Source: Spiribacter salinus M19-40 (lineage in GTDB: Bacteria > Pseudomonadota > Gammaproteobacteria > Nitrococcales > Nitrococcaceae). Taken from it: a stretch of 64,000 nt of DNA. The notes beneath the pieces are model-generated. The model was not told the origin of the DNA. It worked only from the letters and a program-made list of their open reading frames with translations, and ran no database searches. Position numbers and translations under genes: made by a program. The stretch is from assembly GCF_000319575.2 (NCBI RefSeq), contig NC_021291.1:620001-684000 (forward strand), written 5' to 3'. Shown here one piece after another: positions 1 through 10,168 of the stretch. Each line of letters starts with the position of its first letter. Positions within the stretch are counted from its first letter, which is position 1.

Positions 1-2374
1 TGTGCAGTTTGCCATCAACCCGGATAACGGCCGGCTGGTGGTGATCGAGATGAACCCGCGCGTCTCCCGCTCCTCAGCGCTGGCATCCAAGGCCACGGGT
101 TTCCCAATTGCCAAGGTCGCCGCAAAACTGGCTGTGGGCTATACCCTCGATGAGCTGCGGAACGAGATCACGGGTGGCCTGACGCCCGCCTCTTTTGAGC
201 CCAGCATTGACTACGTCGTCACCAAGATCCCGCGTTTTACCTTCGAGAAGTTCATGCGCACCAAGCCGGTGCTGACCACGCAGATGAAATCAGTGGGCGA
301 GGTCATGGCCATCGGGCGGACTTTTCAGGAGTCTTTGCAAAAGGCGCTGCGTGGGCTTGAGAACGGACTGGAGGGGCTTGATCCGCGGCTGCCGGCGACG
401 GATAGCGACTTCGTCGACACGGTGACGCGCGAGCTCAGATTGCCGGGACCCGAGCGCTTGCTCTGGGTGGCCGATGGTTTTCGCGCGGGCCTCGAGCTGG
501 ACACCGTCTTTGGCCACACGTGGATTGATCGCTGGTTTCTTGCGCAAGTTGAGGACCTGGTCAGCCGTGAGCAGGCGCTGGCAGGCTGCGCGCTTGCCAA
601 TCTCGATGAGGCGGCGATGCGGTCGCTGAAGCGCCGAGGCTTTTCGGATGCGCGTATTGCGCGACTCATTGATGAAGACGAGCATGCCGTGCGAGCGCAT
701 CGCCGCGGACTTGGCGTGCGCCCGGTTTACAAGCGCGTTGACTCTTGTGCGGCCGAGTTCGCAACGGCAACCGCCTACATGTACTCCACTTACGAAGAAG
801 AGGACGAGGCCGCGCCGACCGACCGGCGCAAGATCATGATCCTCGGGGGCGGCCCTAACCGGATCGGCCAGGGCATCGAGTTCGACTATTGTTGCGTCCA
901 CGCGGCGCTTGCGCTGCGCGAGGACGGTTACGAGACGATCATGGTCAACTGTAACCCCGAGACAGTTTCGACCGATTACGACACCTCGGATCGCCTGTAT
1001 TTCGAACCACTCACGCTGGAGGACGTGCTCGAGATCGTCGAGACCGAGCAGCCCGAGGGCATTGTCATTCAGTACGGCGGCCAGACCCCACTGAAACTGG
1101 CGCGGGATCTCGAGGCCTTCGGTGCGCCGATTATCGGGACGACGCCCGATTCCATCGACCTGGCGGAGGATCGCGAGCGCTTTCAGGGTCTGATCAACGC
1201 AGCCGCCCTGCAGCAGCCGCCGAACCGAACCGCCACCAGTGCGGATGAGGCCTTTCGCCTGGCTGAGGAGATCGGGTACCCGCTCGTCGTGCGTCCCTCT
1301 TATGTTCTGGGTGGTCGGGCGATGGAAATCGTGTATCAAGAGTCCGAGCTCGCGCAGTACATGCGCGAGGCGGTCAAGGTCTCCAATGACTCACCGGTCT
1401 TGCTAGACCGCTTCCTGGACGATGCCATCGAGGTTGATGTGGATGCCATCTGCGATGGCCAGGACGTCCTGATTGGCGGGATCATGGAGCATATCGAGCA
1501 GGCCGGCGTGCATTCGGGTGACTCGGCCTGCTCGCTGCCGCCTTACAGCCTTGCGCCGCAGGTGAGTGACCGGCTGCGTGAGCAGATGCGCGAGATGGCT
1601 TTGCGGCTGGGGGTTGTCGGCCTGATGAACGCCCAGTTCGCCATTAAAGGCGACGAGGTCTTCGTTCTGGAGGTCAATCCGCGTGCCTCACGAACCGTGC
1701 CATTCGTTTCGAAGGCCATTGGCCTGCCGCTGGCGAAAATTGCCGCTCGGTGCATGGTAGGGCAAATGCTTGCAGACCAGGGCGTCACCCGCGAGGTCGT
1801 GCCAGCGGTCTATGCCGTCAAGGAGGCGGTCTTCCCCTTTATTAAGTTCCCGGGAGTCGACCCGATCCTCGGCCCGGAGATGAAGTCCACCGGTGAGGTC
1901 ATGGGGATCGGGCCCCACTTCGGTGAGGCCTATGCCAAGTCCCAACTCGCCGCCGGGGTTGAGTTGCCCCAGAGTGGTTGTGTATTCATCAGTGTCCGTG
2001 ATGAAGACAAGCCCTCTGCGCCAGCGGTTGCTCGTGACCTGCTGCGTAAGGGCTTTCGACTGGTGGCGACGCAGGGAACCGCAGCGATACTCCATCAGGC
2101 GGGGATCGATTGCGAAGGGATCAATAAGGTCGCTGAGGGGCGTCCGCATATTGTTGATGCCATCAAAAATGGTGGTATTGATCTGATTATCAACACAACT
2201 GAGGGTCGCCAGGCGATTGCGGACTCCTTCTCTATTCGCCGCGAAGCACTCCATCATAAGGTGTGCTACACCACGACGATGGCCGGTGCGCGTGCGACCT
2301 GTCAGGCCCTCGATTACCTGGAGTCAAACACCGTTCGATCACTCCAGGATCTGCACACGGAGGCCAGTGCATGA
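1..2374 (+). CDS. carB: Carbamoyl-phosphate synthase large subunit, 5'-truncated by window edge
   Basis: Makes carbamoyl phosphate from bicarbonate, ATP and glutamine-derived ammonia for arginine and pyrimidine synthesis, with CarA. The visible 790 residues begin inside the first ATP-grasp domain ([17 protein letters not shown]) and continue through the oligomerisation domain, the second carbamate-forming ATP-grasp domain ([33 protein letters not shown]) and the C-terminal MGS-like allosteric domain that in E. coli binds UMP and ornithine. Family members are about 1070 residues, so roughly 280 N-terminal residues lie upstream of the window. The first in-frame GTG at position 2 is an internal Val codon, not a start. 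The stop overlaps the greA start (ATGA), which implies translational coupling. Confidence 0.97.
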   Translation, partial: VQFAINPDNGRLVVIEMNPRVSRSSALASKATGFPIAKVAAKLAVGYTLDELRNEITGGLTPASFEPSIDYVVTKIPRFTFEKFMRTKPVLTTQMKSVGEVMAIGRTFQESLQKALRGLENGLEGLDPRLPATDSDFVDTVTRELRLPGPERLLWVADGFRAGLELDTVFGHTWIDRWFLAQVEDLVSREQALAGCALANLDEAAMRSLKRRGFSDARIARLIDEDEHAVRAHRRGLGVRPVYKRVDSCAAEFATATAYMYSTYEEEDEAAPTDRRKIMILGGGPNRIGQGIEFDYCCVHAALALREDGYETIMVNCNPETVSTDYDTSDRLYFEPLTLEDVLEIVETEQPEGIVIQYGGQTPLKLARDLEAFGAPIIGTTPDSIDLAEDRERFQGLINAAALQQPPNRTATSADEAFRLAEEIGYPLVVRPSYVLGGRAMEIVYQESELAQYMREAVKVSNDSPVLLDRFLDDAIEVDVDAICDGQDVLIGGIMEHIEQAGVHSGDSACSLPPYSLAPQVSDRLREQMREMALRLGVVGLMNAQFAIKGDEVFVLEVNPRASRTVPFVSKAIGLPLAKIAARCMVGQMLADQGVTREVVPAVYAVKEAVFPFIKFPGVDPILGPEMKSTGEVMGIGPHFGEAYAKSQLAAGVELPQSGCVFISVRDEDKPSAPAVARDLLRKGFRLVATQGTAAILHQAGIDCEGINKVAEGRPHIVDAIKNGGIDLIINTTEGRQAIADSFSIRREALHHKVCYTTTMAGARATCQALDYLESNTVRSLQDLHTEASA

Positions 2375-2847
2375 GCAAAACACCACTGACTGTGCGCGGC
2401 GCCGAAAAGCTGCGCGAAGAGCTGAATCAACTCAAGGGCACCGACCGTCCGGCCGTGATCAAGGCGATCGCTGAGGCCCGGGCCCATGGTGATCTGAAAG
2501 AGAATGCCGAGTATCACGCGGCGCGCGAGCAACAGGGGTTTATTGAGGGGCGGATCGCCGAAATCGAATCAAAGCTCTCAAACGCGCAGGTCATCGACGT
2601 CACGGCATTGCCTGCGACGGGCAAAGTCGTCTTCGGCGTCACCGTGGTGCTGTCGGATGAAGCCGATGGCACGGAGAAAACCTACCAAATCGTTGGCGAG
2701 GACGAAGCGGACATCAAGGCCGGTCGAGTTTCGGTGCAGTCACCGATTGCCCGGGCACTCATCGGTAAGGAAGAAGGGGATGTCGTGGATGTCCAGGCGC
2801 CGGGCGGGCAGCGTGCCTATGAGATCGTCGAGGTTCGGTACGAGTAA
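2371..2847 (+). CDS. greA: Transcription elongation factor GreA
   Basis: Rescues backtracked RNA polymerase by stimulating cleavage of the extruded 3' RNA end through the secondary channel. It is 158 residues long, exactly the usual length. The N-terminal coiled-coil hairpin carries the tip acidic residues D41 and E44 in the [12 protein letters not shown] motif, followed by the FKBP-like C-terminal domain ([20 protein letters not shown]). The ATG at 2371 overlaps the carB stop and has GGAGG just upstream. A longer open frame exists upstream, but family length and the ribosome binding site favour this start. The carB-greA order is usual in pseudomonads. Confidence 0.97.
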   Translation: MSKTPLTVRGAEKLREELNQLKGTDRPAVIKAIAEARAHGDLKENAEYHAAREQQGFIEGRIAEIESKLSNAQVIDVTALPATGKVVFGVTVVLSDEADGTEKTYQIVGEDEADIKAGRVSVQSPIARALIGKEEGDVVDVQAPGGQRAYEIVEVRYE

Positions 2848-3058
2848 GCCGCCTGGCCCGTTAGACGCGGTCAAACTCGAGTTGGCCGTCGTGCTGGGCC
2901 TGGTGGTGGGTGTGGTCATTGTGATCTGGCGTCTGGATCTTGGCCACTGGACCGAACTGGGGCTGTTGGCGGGTTCAGGTTTTGGGCTGGGTGGCTGGCT
3001 TGCCTTGCGGACGCGCCGGGCGGTTGGCCAAGTCCGATCCACCGATGAGGACGCGTGA
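2819..3058 (+). CDS. Small two-helix membrane protein of unknown function
   Basis: I do not recognise this 79-residue protein. After a basic N-terminus it has a strong hydrophobic helix ([16 protein letters not shown]), a short polar turn (LDLGHW), then a glycine-rich second helix ([18 protein letters not shown]) and a charged tail, so two membrane segments with both ends probably cytoplasmic. The ATG at 2819 overlaps the last 29 bases of greA; no strong Shine-Dalgarno is visible and TTG 2882 is a weaker alternative. It ends 3 bases before rlmE, so it looks co-transcribed. The pocket between greA and rlmE often holds yhbY, but this is not a YhbY protein. The hydrophobic pattern and operon fit support a real gene; function is unknown. 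Confidence 0.55.
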   Translation: MRSSRFGTSKPPGPLDAVKLELAVVLGLVVGVVIVIWRLDLGHWTELGLLAGSGFGLGGWLALRTRRAVGQVRSTDEDA

Positions 3059-3061
3059 GCG

Positions 3062-3682
3062 ATGCCCCGGAGTCGCGGCAGTCAGCGCTGGCTAAAAGAG
3101 CACTTCAACGATCCCTACGTTCGAGAGGCACAGCGGCGCGGCTTGCGATCCCGCGCGGTTTTCAAGCTCGAGGAGATCGATGAGCGTGATCAGCTACTGA
3201 GCCGCGGTCAGTCTGTGGTGGATCTGGGTGCCGCCCCGGGCGGGTGGAGCGCCTACGCGGCAAGCAAAGTCGGACCCTCAGGGCGGGTTGTCGCCATCGA
3301 CCTGCTGGAGATGCTGCCGGTGCCGAATGTCACGTTCGTGCAGGCCGACTTTAGTCGCGATGAGGGGCTGGCGCAGCTCGATGCGGCACTCGCTGGGTCG
3401 GGCGTAGACCTTGTAATGTCGGACATGGCCCCCAATCTCTCAGGACAGAAAGCGGTTGATCAGCCGCGCTCGATGTTTCTTGCCGAACTGGCGCTCGATT
3501 TCTGCCAGGAGCGGTTGAACCCGGGTGGCGGCCTTCTGGTCAAAGTTTTTCAGGGTCAAGGGTTTGATGAATTGCTAAAGGCCATGCGCGAGCGCTTCGC
3601 CAAGGTGCAATCCAGAAAGCCTGAGGCCTCTAGAAATCGAAGTCGCGAGGTCTATTTGCTGGCCCGGGGCTTTCGGGCGTAG
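3062..3682 (+). CDS. rlmE: 23S rRNA (uridine-2'-O-)-methyltransferase RlmE (FtsJ/RrmJ)
   Basis: Methylates the 2'-O of U2552 (E. coli numbering) in the A loop of 23S rRNA, using SAM, late in 50S assembly. It has 206 residues with a Rossmann methyltransferase fold. The SAM loop is VVDLGAAPGGWS near residues 52-63, and the catalytic tetrad K-D-K-E is visible as K35 (RAVFKL), D121 (MSDMAPN), K161 (LLVKVFQG) and E196 (SREVYLLAR). The start ATG follows the preceding small gene by 3 bases. It is followed by ftsH, the heat-shock partner seen in most proteobacteria. Confidence 0.97.
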   Translation: MPRSRGSQRWLKEHFNDPYVREAQRRGLRSRAVFKLEEIDERDQLLSRGQSVVDLGAAPGGWSAYAASKVGPSGRVVAIDLLEMLPVPNVTFVQADFSRDEGLAQLDAALAGSGVDLVMSDMAPNLSGQKAVDQPRSMFLAELALDFCQERLNPGGGLLVKVFQGQGFDELLKAMRERFAKVQSRKPEASRNRSREVYLLARGFRA

Positions 3683-3722
3683 TAGGGTTTGTAGTCAAAA
3701 CCACGATTTGAGGTAAGCCGTC

Positions 3723-5660
3723 TTGAACGACATGGCCAAGAATCTGATCCTCTGGGTCGTCATCGCTGTTGTGTTGATGTCGGTCTTCAGTAATTTCCAG
3801 GGTCAGGGAACAACCGCGCAAGAAGTCCCGTACTCGCAGTTCCTTGGCGAGGTTGATAGCGGCCGGGTAGATTCGGTGACGATTAAAGGGCCGGTCATCC
3901 GCGGTACCCGCTCCGATGGGTCGAACTTCAGCACCTACAGCCCGGAGAGTGAGAACAACGCGCTCATCGGACAGCTGATGGACAACGGGGTCAGTATCCG
4001 TGCCGAAGAGCCCGAAGGTCGCAGCATGCTGCTGCAGATTCTCATCTCCTGGTTCCCCTTCCTGCTCCTGATCGGTGTGTGGATCTATTTCATGCGCCAG
4101 ATGCAGGGCGGTGGCGGTGGTCGGGGCGCCATGTCGTTCGGTAAAAGCCGCGCCAAAATGATGTCTGACGAGCAGGTCAAGGTGACCTTCAAGGACGTTG
4201 CCGGCGTGGAAGAGGCCAAGCAGGACGTTGTCGAGCTGGTCGAGTTTTTGCGAGATCCGTCCAAGTTCCAGCGCCTTGGCGGCACGATTCCTCGTGGCGT
4301 GTTGATGGTCGGCCCACCGGGTACAGGTAAGACCCTGCTGGCCAAGGCCATCGCCGGCGAGGCGCGGGTGCCGTTTTTCAGCATCTCCGGCTCGGACTTC
4401 GTGGAAATGTTCGTGGGCGTGGGTGCCTCCCGCGTACGCGACATGTTCGCGCAGGCCAAGAAACAGGCCCCCTGCATTATCTTTATTGACGAGCTGGACG
4501 CTGTGGGGCGCCAGCGCGGCGCGGGGCTCGGCGGTGGTCATGACGAGCGCGAGCAGACACTCAACCAGATGCTGGTCGAGATGGACGGTTTCGAGGGCAA
4601 TGAGGGCATCATCGTCATCGCAGCGACTAACCGCCCGGACGTGCTGGATCCCGCGTTGCTGCGTCCGGGCCGGTTTGACCGCCAGGTCGTGGTGCCGCTG
4701 CCGGATGTTCGCGGCCGGGAACAGATTCTCTCGGTGCACATGAACAAGACACCGATCGCCGAGGACGTCGATGCACGTATCATCGCCCGTGGCTGTCCTG
4801 GGTTCTCGGGTGCCGACCTGGCGAACCTGGTAAATGAGGCGGCCTTGTTCGCGGCTCGGCGTAACAAGCGCGTCGTCGACCAGCAGGATTTCGAGGACGC
4901 CAAGGACAAGATCATGATGGGCGCCGAGCGCAAGTCCATGGTCATGACCGAGGATGAAAAGCGCCTAACCGCCTATCATGAGGCGGGTCACGCCATTGTT
5001 GGCTTGCGGGTTCCGGAGCACGATCCGGTGCACAAGGTGACGATTATCCCGCGCGGCCGCGCGTTGGGTGTCACGATGTTCTTGCCCGAGGAAGACCGGT
5101 ATAGCTACACCAAGCTGCGCTTGAATAGTTCGATCTGTGGGCTGTTTGGTGGCCGCATCGCTGAGGAGATGATCTTTGGAACGGAGCGGGTGACCACGGG
5201 TGCGCAGAACGATATTCAGCGAGTGACTGAGATCGCGCGCAACATGGTCACTAAGTGGGGTCTGTCCGACAAGATGGGGCCACTGGCCTACGGTGAAGAT
5301 GAAGGCGAGGTCTTTCTGGGGCATCAGGTCACCCAGCACAAGACGATCTCGGATGAGACCGCGCATGCGATCGATGAAGAGGTCCGTCGGATCGTTGAGG
5401 AAAATTACGCCGAGGCGAAACGAATCCTCGAGAACAACGTCGAGATCCTGCATGCCATGGCGGATGCCTTGATGAAGTTCGAGACCATCGATCGCGATCA
5501 AATCGACGACGTCATGAACGGTCGCCCGCCGCGGCCGCCGAAGGAAGCCGGCCGGCCAGCTGGGCCTAGTGCCCCCTCAGGTGAGTCGGATACGGCAGAC
5601 GACGCTGATTCGGCTGGAGAGCAGGGCGGCGATGTGGGCAAACCTGCAAGCGAACACTAG
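3723..5660 (+). CDS. ftsH: ATP-dependent zinc metalloprotease FtsH
   Basis: Membrane-anchored AAA+ protease that degrades unneeded membrane proteins and regulators such as LpxC or sigma32 in E. coli. The 645-residue protein has an N-terminal helix, a periplasmic domain, a second helix near residues 100-122, Walker A GPPGTGKT at 197-204, Walker [12 protein letters not shown], the second region of homology (RPGRFDRQV) and the zinc motif HEAGH at 419-423. The C-terminal tail is rich in Pro, Gly, Ser and acidic residues. The start is TTG at 3723, preceded by GAGGT with 8-base spacing; the in-frame ATG at 3732 is too far from that site. E. coli ftsH is also often given a TTG start three codons before the same MAKN sequence. 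Confidence 0.97.
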   Translation: MNDMAKNLILWVVIAVVLMSVFSNFQGQGTTAQEVPYSQFLGEVDSGRVDSVTIKGPVIRGTRSDGSNFSTYSPESENNALIGQLMDNGVSIRAEEPEGRSMLLQILISWFPFLLLIGVWIYFMRQMQGGGGGRGAMSFGKSRAKMMSDEQVKVTFKDVAGVEEAKQDVVELVEFLRDPSKFQRLGGTIPRGVLMVGPPGTGKTLLAKAIAGEARVPFFSISGSDFVEMFVGVGASRVRDMFAQAKKQAPCIIFIDELDAVGRQRGAGLGGGHDEREQTLNQMLVEMDGFEGNEGIIVIAATNRPDVLDPALLRPGRFDRQVVVPLPDVRGREQILSVHMNKTPIAEDVDARIIARGCPGFSGADLANLVNEAALFAARRNKRVVDQQDFEDAKDKIMMGAERKSMVMTEDEKRLTAYHEAGHAIVGLRVPEHDPVHKVTIIPRGRALGVTMFLPEEDRYSYTKLRLNSSICGLFGGRIAEEMIFGTERVTTGAQNDIQRVTEIARNMVTKWGLSDKMGPLAYGEDEGEVFLGHQVTQHKTISDETAHAIDEEVRRIVEENYAEAKRILENNVEILHAMADALMKFETIDRDQIDDVMNGRPPRPPKEAGRPAGPSAPSGESDTADDADSAGEQGGDVGKPASEH

Positions 5661-5666
5661 CCGATC

Positions 5667-6509
5667 ATGACGACAACCCTCGATTGCGGGGGGCGGACGC
5701 TGGATCTCAGCCGCCCCTGTGTCATGGGTATCCTCAACGTCACCCCCGATTCCTTCTCGGACGGGGGTGTTTTTGTGGGCGCTGACCAGGCGCTCGCCCA
5801 TGCCCGGCAGATGGAAGCGGATGGCGCGGCCATTATTGACGTGGGCGGCGAATCCACACGGCCCGGGTCGCGGGGTGTGTCCGTTGACGAGGAGCTCTCC
5901 CGTGTCATCCCGGTGCTCGAAGCACTGCATGGTGAGGTCTCGGTGCCGCTGTCTGTGGATACGTCCAAACCGGCCGTTATGCGGGCAGCCGTGGATGCCG
6001 GGGCGGGGCTGATTAACGATGTCATGGCACTGCGCCGGGACGGCGCCCTGGCCGCAGCTCGCGACCTGAGTGTCCCGGTCTGCCTCATGCACATGCAGGG
6101 CACGCCGGAGACCATGCAGGACAAGCCGTGTTACCAGCACGTGGTCAAGGAAGTGGTGACCTTTCTGTTAGAGCGGGTGGAGGCGGCAGAAGCTGCCGGC
6201 ATCGAACGGTGTAACCTGATGCTTGATCCAGGGTTCGGGTTTGGCAAGACCGATCCTCACAACGCTGAGCTACTCAAGGGTCTGCCTAAACTGGTGGGTC
6301 ATGGATTGCCGGTGCTCGCTGGGCTATCCAGGAAGTCCCTGGTGGGCCGCGTGCTGGGCCGCGCCATGGAAGAGCGCCTCGCTGGCAGTGTTGCCTTGGC
6401 GACAATGGCAACGATGCATGGGGCGCGTATTATTCGGGCGCATGATGTCCGAGAGACGGTGGATGCCGTTCGCCTGGTCAATTATGTAATGGCAGCGCAA
6501 GGGGCTTAG
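5667..6509 (+). CDS. folP: Dihydropteroate synthase
   Basis: Joins p-aminobenzoate to 6-hydroxymethyl-dihydropterin pyrophosphate in folate synthesis; the target of sulfonamides. The 280-residue TIM-barrel carries the two family signatures: MGILNVTPDSFSDGG near residue 20 and DVGGESTRPGS near residue 58, plus the phosphate/pterin-binding region LAGLSRKSLVGR around 218-229 and the terminal RAHDV. The ATG at 5667 lies 6 bases after the ftsH stop. The ftsH-folP-glmM order is conserved in gammaproteobacteria. Confidence 0.97.
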   Translation: MTTTLDCGGRTLDLSRPCVMGILNVTPDSFSDGGVFVGADQALAHARQMEADGAAIIDVGGESTRPGSRGVSVDEELSRVIPVLEALHGEVSVPLSVDTSKPAVMRAAVDAGAGLINDVMALRRDGALAAARDLSVPVCLMHMQGTPETMQDKPCYQHVVKEVVTFLLERVEAAEAAGIERCNLMLDPGFGFGKTDPHNAELLKGLPKLVGHGLPVLAGLSRKSLVGRVLGRAMEERLAGSVALATMATMHGARIIRAHDVRETVDAVRLVNYVMAAQGA

Positions 6510-6515
6510 CGGGCC

Positions 6516-7886
6516 ATGGAAAAGCAGTATTTTGGCACCGACGGGATACGCGGCCGGGTCGGAGAATATCCGATTACCGCCGATTTTGTCCTCAAGCTCG
6601 GCTGGGCAGCGGGACGAGTGCTAAGCGCGCGCGCGGGCTCAGGGCAGGTTCTGATCGGCAAGGACACGCGGTTATCCAATTACATGTTTGAATCGGCGCT
6701 TGAGGCTGGGTTATCGGCAGCGGGGGTCAATATCCAGCTGCTTGGCCCTATGCCGACACCAGCGATTGCCTATTTGACGCGGACGTTGCGGGCCAATGCC
6801 GGAATCGTGATCAGCGCTTCCCACAATGGTCATGACGACAACGGCATCAAATTCTTTAGCAGCCAAGGTTTCAAGCTTGACGATGAGGCGGAGCTTGCGA
6901 TCGAGGCGCAACTCCATGAGCCACTCGAGACAGTCTCTTCCGCAGCGCTGGGCAAAGCCTCCCGGCTGATGGATGCGCCGGGCCGCTACATCGAGTTCTG
7001 TAAACACACGCTGACACCCGGTGTCGGGCTCCACGGCTTGACCTTGGTTGTCGACTGCGCCAATGGCGCGGGATACCAGGTTGCGCCGGCGGTTTTCGAG
7101 GAGCTCGGGGCCCGCGTCATTCGCCGCGGGACCCAGCCGGATGGACTCAATATCAACGTCGAGTGTGGCTCCATGCATCCCGAGGCGCTGAGCCATGCGG
7201 TGCTCGAGGCAGGCGCTGATGCGGGCATCGCCCTGGATGGCGATGGGGATCGCGTCATCATGGTGGATGAAACCGGCGCGGTGCTGGACGGCGACCAGCT
7301 CCTTTGGGTGATCGCGCGCAGTCGACAGGCAGCGGGTTGTCTGGCCGGGCCGGTGATTGGCACCCAGATGAGCAATCTGGGGCTTGAGTTGGCGCTTGCC
7401 AAACTTGATATCGAATTTCGACGGGCGCGCGTGGGCGACCGTTACGTCCTCGAGATGCTGCAGGCCCATAACGGACTGGTTGGTGGTGAGTCCTCCGGGC
7501 ATATTGTCTGCCTTGACCGCACTACAACTGGCGATGGTGTTGTCTCAGCGCTGCAAGTGCTGGGGGCGGCTACAGAGCGCGACGAGCCATTGAGTGCGCT
7601 TGTCCGCGGTATGGATAAACTGCCGCAGCATATGATTAACGTGCCCATTGCCCGGGGCATGGAGCCTGTGACGGATCCGGCGATCTCGGCGGCTGTGGCG
7701 GATGTAGAGGCCAAGCTTGGAAGTGGTGGCCGCGTTCTGCTTCGCCCGTCCGGGACCGAGCCTGTACTGCGCGTCATGGTGGAAGGTGAAGATGAAACGG
7801 CCGTCGTGGCCCATGCCACGTGGCTGGCTGAACAGGTGAGTGCTGCATGTCGTGCCGGCGCGCCAGAGACCACGGGAAGCAATTGA
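6516..7886 (+). CDS. glmM: Phosphoglucosamine mutase
   Basis: Interconverts glucosamine-6-phosphate and glucosamine-1-phosphate, feeding UDP-GlcNAc for peptidoglycan and lipopolysaccharide. It has 456 residues. The phosphoserine loop [12 protein letters not shown] places the catalytic serine at S102 as in E. coli; the metal-binding loop DGDGDR is at 241-246; the sugar-binding GGESSGH and the C-terminal phosphate-binding [11 protein letters not shown] are present. The ATG follows folP by 6 bases. The C-terminus runs slightly longer than the E. coli protein. Confidence 0.97.
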   Translation: MEKQYFGTDGIRGRVGEYPITADFVLKLGWAAGRVLSARAGSGQVLIGKDTRLSNYMFESALEAGLSAAGVNIQLLGPMPTPAIAYLTRTLRANAGIVISASHNGHDDNGIKFFSSQGFKLDDEAELAIEAQLHEPLETVSSAALGKASRLMDAPGRYIEFCKHTLTPGVGLHGLTLVVDCANGAGYQVAPAVFEELGARVIRRGTQPDGLNINVECGSMHPEALSHAVLEAGADAGIALDGDGDRVIMVDETGAVLDGDQLLWVIARSRQAAGCLAGPVIGTQMSNLGLELALAKLDIEFRRARVGDRYVLEMLQAHNGLVGGESSGHIVCLDRTTTGDGVVSALQVLGAATERDEPLSALVRGMDKLPQHMINVPIARGMEPVTDPAISAAVADVEAKLGSGGRVLLRPSGTEPVLRVMVEGEDETAVVAHATWLAEQVSAACRAGAPETTGSN

Positions 7887-7942
7887 TTCCCGGAGCACGC
7901 CCGAGTAACCTTCCGAGCTTTTACACGCACCCCGGATGAGTC

Positions 7943-8704
7943 ATGCGGACACCTTTGATTGCCGGTAACTGGAAAATGAATGGCCGGCGCGGCGACGCTG
8001 AGGCCTTGGCGCGGGCAGTCGAAGTCAAAGTCGCGGCATTGAGCGGCGTTGAAATCTGCGTTTGCCCGCCCTTTGTGCATCTACAAGCCGTGCAGTCGGT
8101 GCTGAGCGGCGAACACGTGGCGCTGGGCGCCCAGAACTGTGCTGATGCGGGTCCAGGCGCGCGGACTGGCGAAATTGCGGCTGAGATGCTCCTCGATTAT
8201 GGCGTCTCCCATGTGATCCTCGGGCATTCCGAGCGTCGGGCGCACTACGGTGAGACTGACGAGGTCATTGCGGCGCGCTATCAAGAGGCGCAAAACGCCG
8301 GATTGATCCCAATCCTGTGTGTTGGCGAGACGTTAGCGGAACGCGAGGCCGATCAAACGGAAGCGATCGTCGGTGGGCAGATTCGGGGCGTGACCGAGCG
8401 TCTTGAGGGTACAGGCCTCGGCAATGGCGTTATTGCGTACGAGCCTGTCTGGGCCATTGGAACCGGGCGGACCGCAACGGCGGATCAGGCAGAGCACATG
8501 CACGCCTTCATTCGGGAACAGCTCGCCATGCTTGAAGGCCATGCCAATGCGTCGGCGCGGCGGATACTCTATGGTGGCAGCATGAAACCCGCCAACGCCG
8601 GTGAACTGCTAGCGCAGCCGGACGTTGATGGTGGCCTGATTGGCGGCGCGTCGCTTGATGCGGACGATTTCGTAGCAATCTGTGCTGCAGCGCAGGGCGG
8701 TTGA
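7943..8704 (+). CDS. tpiA: Triosephosphate isomerase
   Basis: Interconverts dihydroxyacetone phosphate and glyceraldehyde-3-phosphate in glycolysis and gluconeogenesis. The 253-residue TIM barrel shows the substrate lysine in GNWKMN (K11), electrophile H95 in GHSERR, catalytic base E167 in AYEPVWAIGTG with flexible loop 6, and the phosphate-binding YGGSMKPAN and GGASL segments. It lies 56 bases after glmM and 27 bases before secG. The glmM-tpiA-secG order is typical of Pseudomonas and relatives and differs from E. coli, where tpiA is elsewhere. Confidence 0.97.
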   Translation: MRTPLIAGNWKMNGRRGDAEALARAVEVKVAALSGVEICVCPPFVHLQAVQSVLSGEHVALGAQNCADAGPGARTGEIAAEMLLDYGVSHVILGHSERRAHYGETDEVIAARYQEAQNAGLIPILCVGETLAEREADQTEAIVGGQIRGVTERLEGTGLGNGVIAYEPVWAIGTGRTATADQAEHMHAFIREQLAMLEGHANASARRILYGGSMKPANAGELLAQPDVDGGLIGGASLDADDFVAICAAAQGG

Positions 8705-8731
8705 GCCGCCTGACATTCATTCGGGAGACCC

Positions 8732-9100
8732 ATGTATACCATCGTTCTGACCATCCATCTGGTATTGGCCTTAACCCTCATCGGCGTTGTGCTCATGCAG
8801 CATGGCAAGGGGGCTGATGCGGGTGCCGCGTTCGGTAGCGGTGCCTCGAGCACAGTCTTCGGTGCACGGGGTTCGGCCTCTTTTTTGGGACGGCTCACCG
8901 GTATTCTGGGCGTCGGGTTCTTTATCACCAGTCTGACGCTGGCGATCATGGCGGGCACGTTCAGTAGTGGGGGTGATAGCGTGGTCGAGCAGGTCGAGGA
9001 AGTCCCTGAGCGCAGTGAAGGCGTTGCTCCCGCACCTGAAGGTGCTGCCGACGGAGCGGGAGAGGGCTCAGAGCCTGCACCTGCACCAGCGCCCGATTGA
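8732..9100 (+). CDS. secG: Protein-export membrane protein SecG
   Basis: Small auxiliary subunit of the SecYEG translocon in the inner membrane. It has 122 residues: helix 1 (IVLTIHLVLALTLIGVVLMQ), the conserved cytoplasmic loop HGKGADAGAAFGSGAS with TVFGARGS, helix 2 (FLGRLTGILGVGFFITSLTLAI), then an acidic tail rich in Glu, Ala and Pro. The tail is low-complexity and varies between species. The ATG at 8732 has GGGAG about 7 bases upstream. Last protein gene before tRNA-Leu, as in E. coli and Pseudomonas. Confidence 0.96.
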   Translation: MYTIVLTIHLVLALTLIGVVLMQHGKGADAGAAFGSGASSTVFGARGSASFLGRLTGILGVGFFITSLTLAIMAGTFSSGGDSVVEQVEEVPERSEGVAPAPEGAADGAGEGSEPAPAPAPD

Positions 9101-9153
9101 TGAGGGCAGACGCAGAAAACTGTCGGCCAAGGGGCTCAAAGGCGCGGTTTTCG

Positions 9154-9182
9154 TTGTCCACAAGGACCGGGCCTGTTACGAT
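9154..9182 (+). promoter_or_regulatory. Predicted sigma70 promoter for tRNA-Leu (and probably nuo)
   Basis: A TTGTCC -35 (9154-9159) and a TACGAT -10 (9177-9182) are separated by exactly 17 bases and end 26 bases before the mature tRNA-Leu. Each hexamer matches consensus at 4 of 6 positions. The site lies in the 108-base gap after secG, which otherwise holds no gene. Because nuoA begins 43 bases after the tRNA with no terminator between them, the same promoter may also feed the nuo operon. Confidence 0.5.
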
Positions 9183-9208
9183 TTCAACCTGGATATGACT
9201 ACCGTTAC

Positions 9209-9293
9209 GCGGATGTGGTGGAACTGGTAGACACGCTGTCTTGAGGGGGCAGTGGCGCAAGCCGTGCCGGTTCGAGTCCGGCCATCCGCACCA
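9209..9293 (+). tRNA. leuU: tRNA-Leu (anticodon GAG)
   Basis: An 85-base class II tRNA with encoded CCA. Acceptor arms GCGGATG and CATCCGC pair fully, with A73 and CCA at the end. The anticodon stem CTGTC/GGCAG encloses loop TTGAGGG, giving anticodon GAG, which reads CUC and CUU. The long variable arm typical of tRNA-Leu and the T arm with GGTTCGAGTCC are present. E. coli leuU, directly after secG, has the same anticodon, so this is the positional ortholog. Confidence 0.95.
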
Positions 9294-9335
9294 TTGGTCA
9301 ATCGTTCATTTCCGCAATCAGGATCCCTTGGGCGT

Positions 9336-9692
9336 ATGATCGAGAGCTATCTTCCGGTCCTAGTCTTCATCGTGATGGCCATGGGCATCGGTATCCTGCC
9401 GCTGGTCGCCGGTTTTATCCTGGCGCCGCATCGGCCTGATCACGAAAAGCTCACCCCGTATGAGTGCGGGTTCGAGGCTTTCGAGGACTCGCGCATGCAA
9501 TTTGACGTGCGCTATTACCTGGTCGCGATTCTGTTCATCATCTTCGATCTGGAGATTGCCTTCCTCTTCCCGTGGGCGATTGTGCTCGATGACATCGGGC
9601 TCTTTGGTTTCGGGGCGATGGCAGTGTTCATTGGTGTTCTCCTGGTCGGTTTTCTTTACGAGTGGAAGAAGGGGGCGCTGGAATGGGAATAG
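9336..9692 (+). CDS. nuoA: NADH-quinone oxidoreductase subunit A
   Basis: Membrane subunit at the junction of the peripheral and membrane arms of complex I. It has 118 residues and three transmembrane helices. The conserved loop after helix 1, [21 protein letters not shown], carries the Cys whose accessibility reflects active/deactive state in mitochondrial ND3, and [12 protein letters not shown] is the helix 2 signature. The ATG at 9336 is chosen from family length; the upstream open frame runs through the tRNA and cannot be coding. It overlaps nuoB. Confidence 0.95.
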   Translation: MIESYLPVLVFIVMAMGIGILPLVAGFILAPHRPDHEKLTPYECGFEAFEDSRMQFDVRYYLVAILFIIFDLEIAFLFPWAIVLDDIGLFGFGAMAVFIGVLLVGFLYEWKKGALEWE

Positions 9693-10159
9693 AGGGCGCA
9701 CTCGAGAAGGGCTTTGTTACGACGTCAGCCGACAAGCTCATTAATTGGGCGCGGACTGGCTCGCTCTGGCCCATGACCTTCGGGCTGGCCTGCTGCGCGG
9801 TTGAGATGATGCATGCGGGTGCGGCGCGATATGACATGGATCGCCTTGGGCTCATTTTTCGGCCATCGCCACGGCAGTCGGATGTCATGATTGTTGCGGG
9901 CACGCTGGTCAACAAAATGGCGCCGGCGCTGCGTCGGGTCTACGATCAGATGCCTGATCCCAAGTGGGTAATCTCCATGGGCTCCTGTGCCAATGGCGGT
10001 GGCTACTACCATTATTCGTATTCGGTCACTCGGGGCTGCGACCGCATCGTCCCCGTGGATATCTATGTTCCCGGCTGTCCGCCAACTGCCGAAGCGCTGC
10101 TTTACGGCGTTGTCCAGTTGCAGAACAAGATCCGGCGGACCAACACGATCGCACGCTGA
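9683..10159 (+). CDS. nuoB: NADH-quinone oxidoreductase subunit B
   Basis: Carries the terminal [4Fe-4S] cluster N2 that passes electrons to ubiquinone. It has 158 residues. Cluster ligands are the tandem Cys in [11 protein letters not shown], the Cys in [10 protein letters not shown] and the Cys in [12 protein letters not shown]. The ATG at 9683 ([11 protein letters not shown]) overlaps the last 10 bases of nuoA, the common arrangement; the upstream in-frame ATG at 9662 lies deep in nuoA and is unlikely. Confidence 0.96.
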   Translation: MGIEGALEKGFVTTSADKLINWARTGSLWPMTFGLACCAVEMMHAGAARYDMDRLGLIFRPSPRQSDVMIVAGTLVNKMAPALRRVYDQMPDPKWVISMGSCANGGGYYHYSYSVTRGCDRIVPVDIYVPGCPPTAEALLYGVVQLQNKIRRTNTIAR

Positions 10160-10168
10160 GGTTTCGCA

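Noticed and set aside
3630-4739. 369-residue open frame on the minus strand over ftsH
   Set aside because: Antisense shadow of the AAA+ domain coding region; composition rich in His, Gln and Arg as expected from complement of a GC-biased gene.
8967-9230. 87-residue plus-strand frame overlapping secG and tRNA-Leu
   Set aside because: Runs into a tRNA gene and is a frame-shifted reading of the secG tail; the gap holds a promoter instead.
9252-9335. Extended N-terminus of nuoA through the tRNA
   Set aside because: The extra residues are translated tRNA sequence; homology to NuoA begins at ATG 9336.
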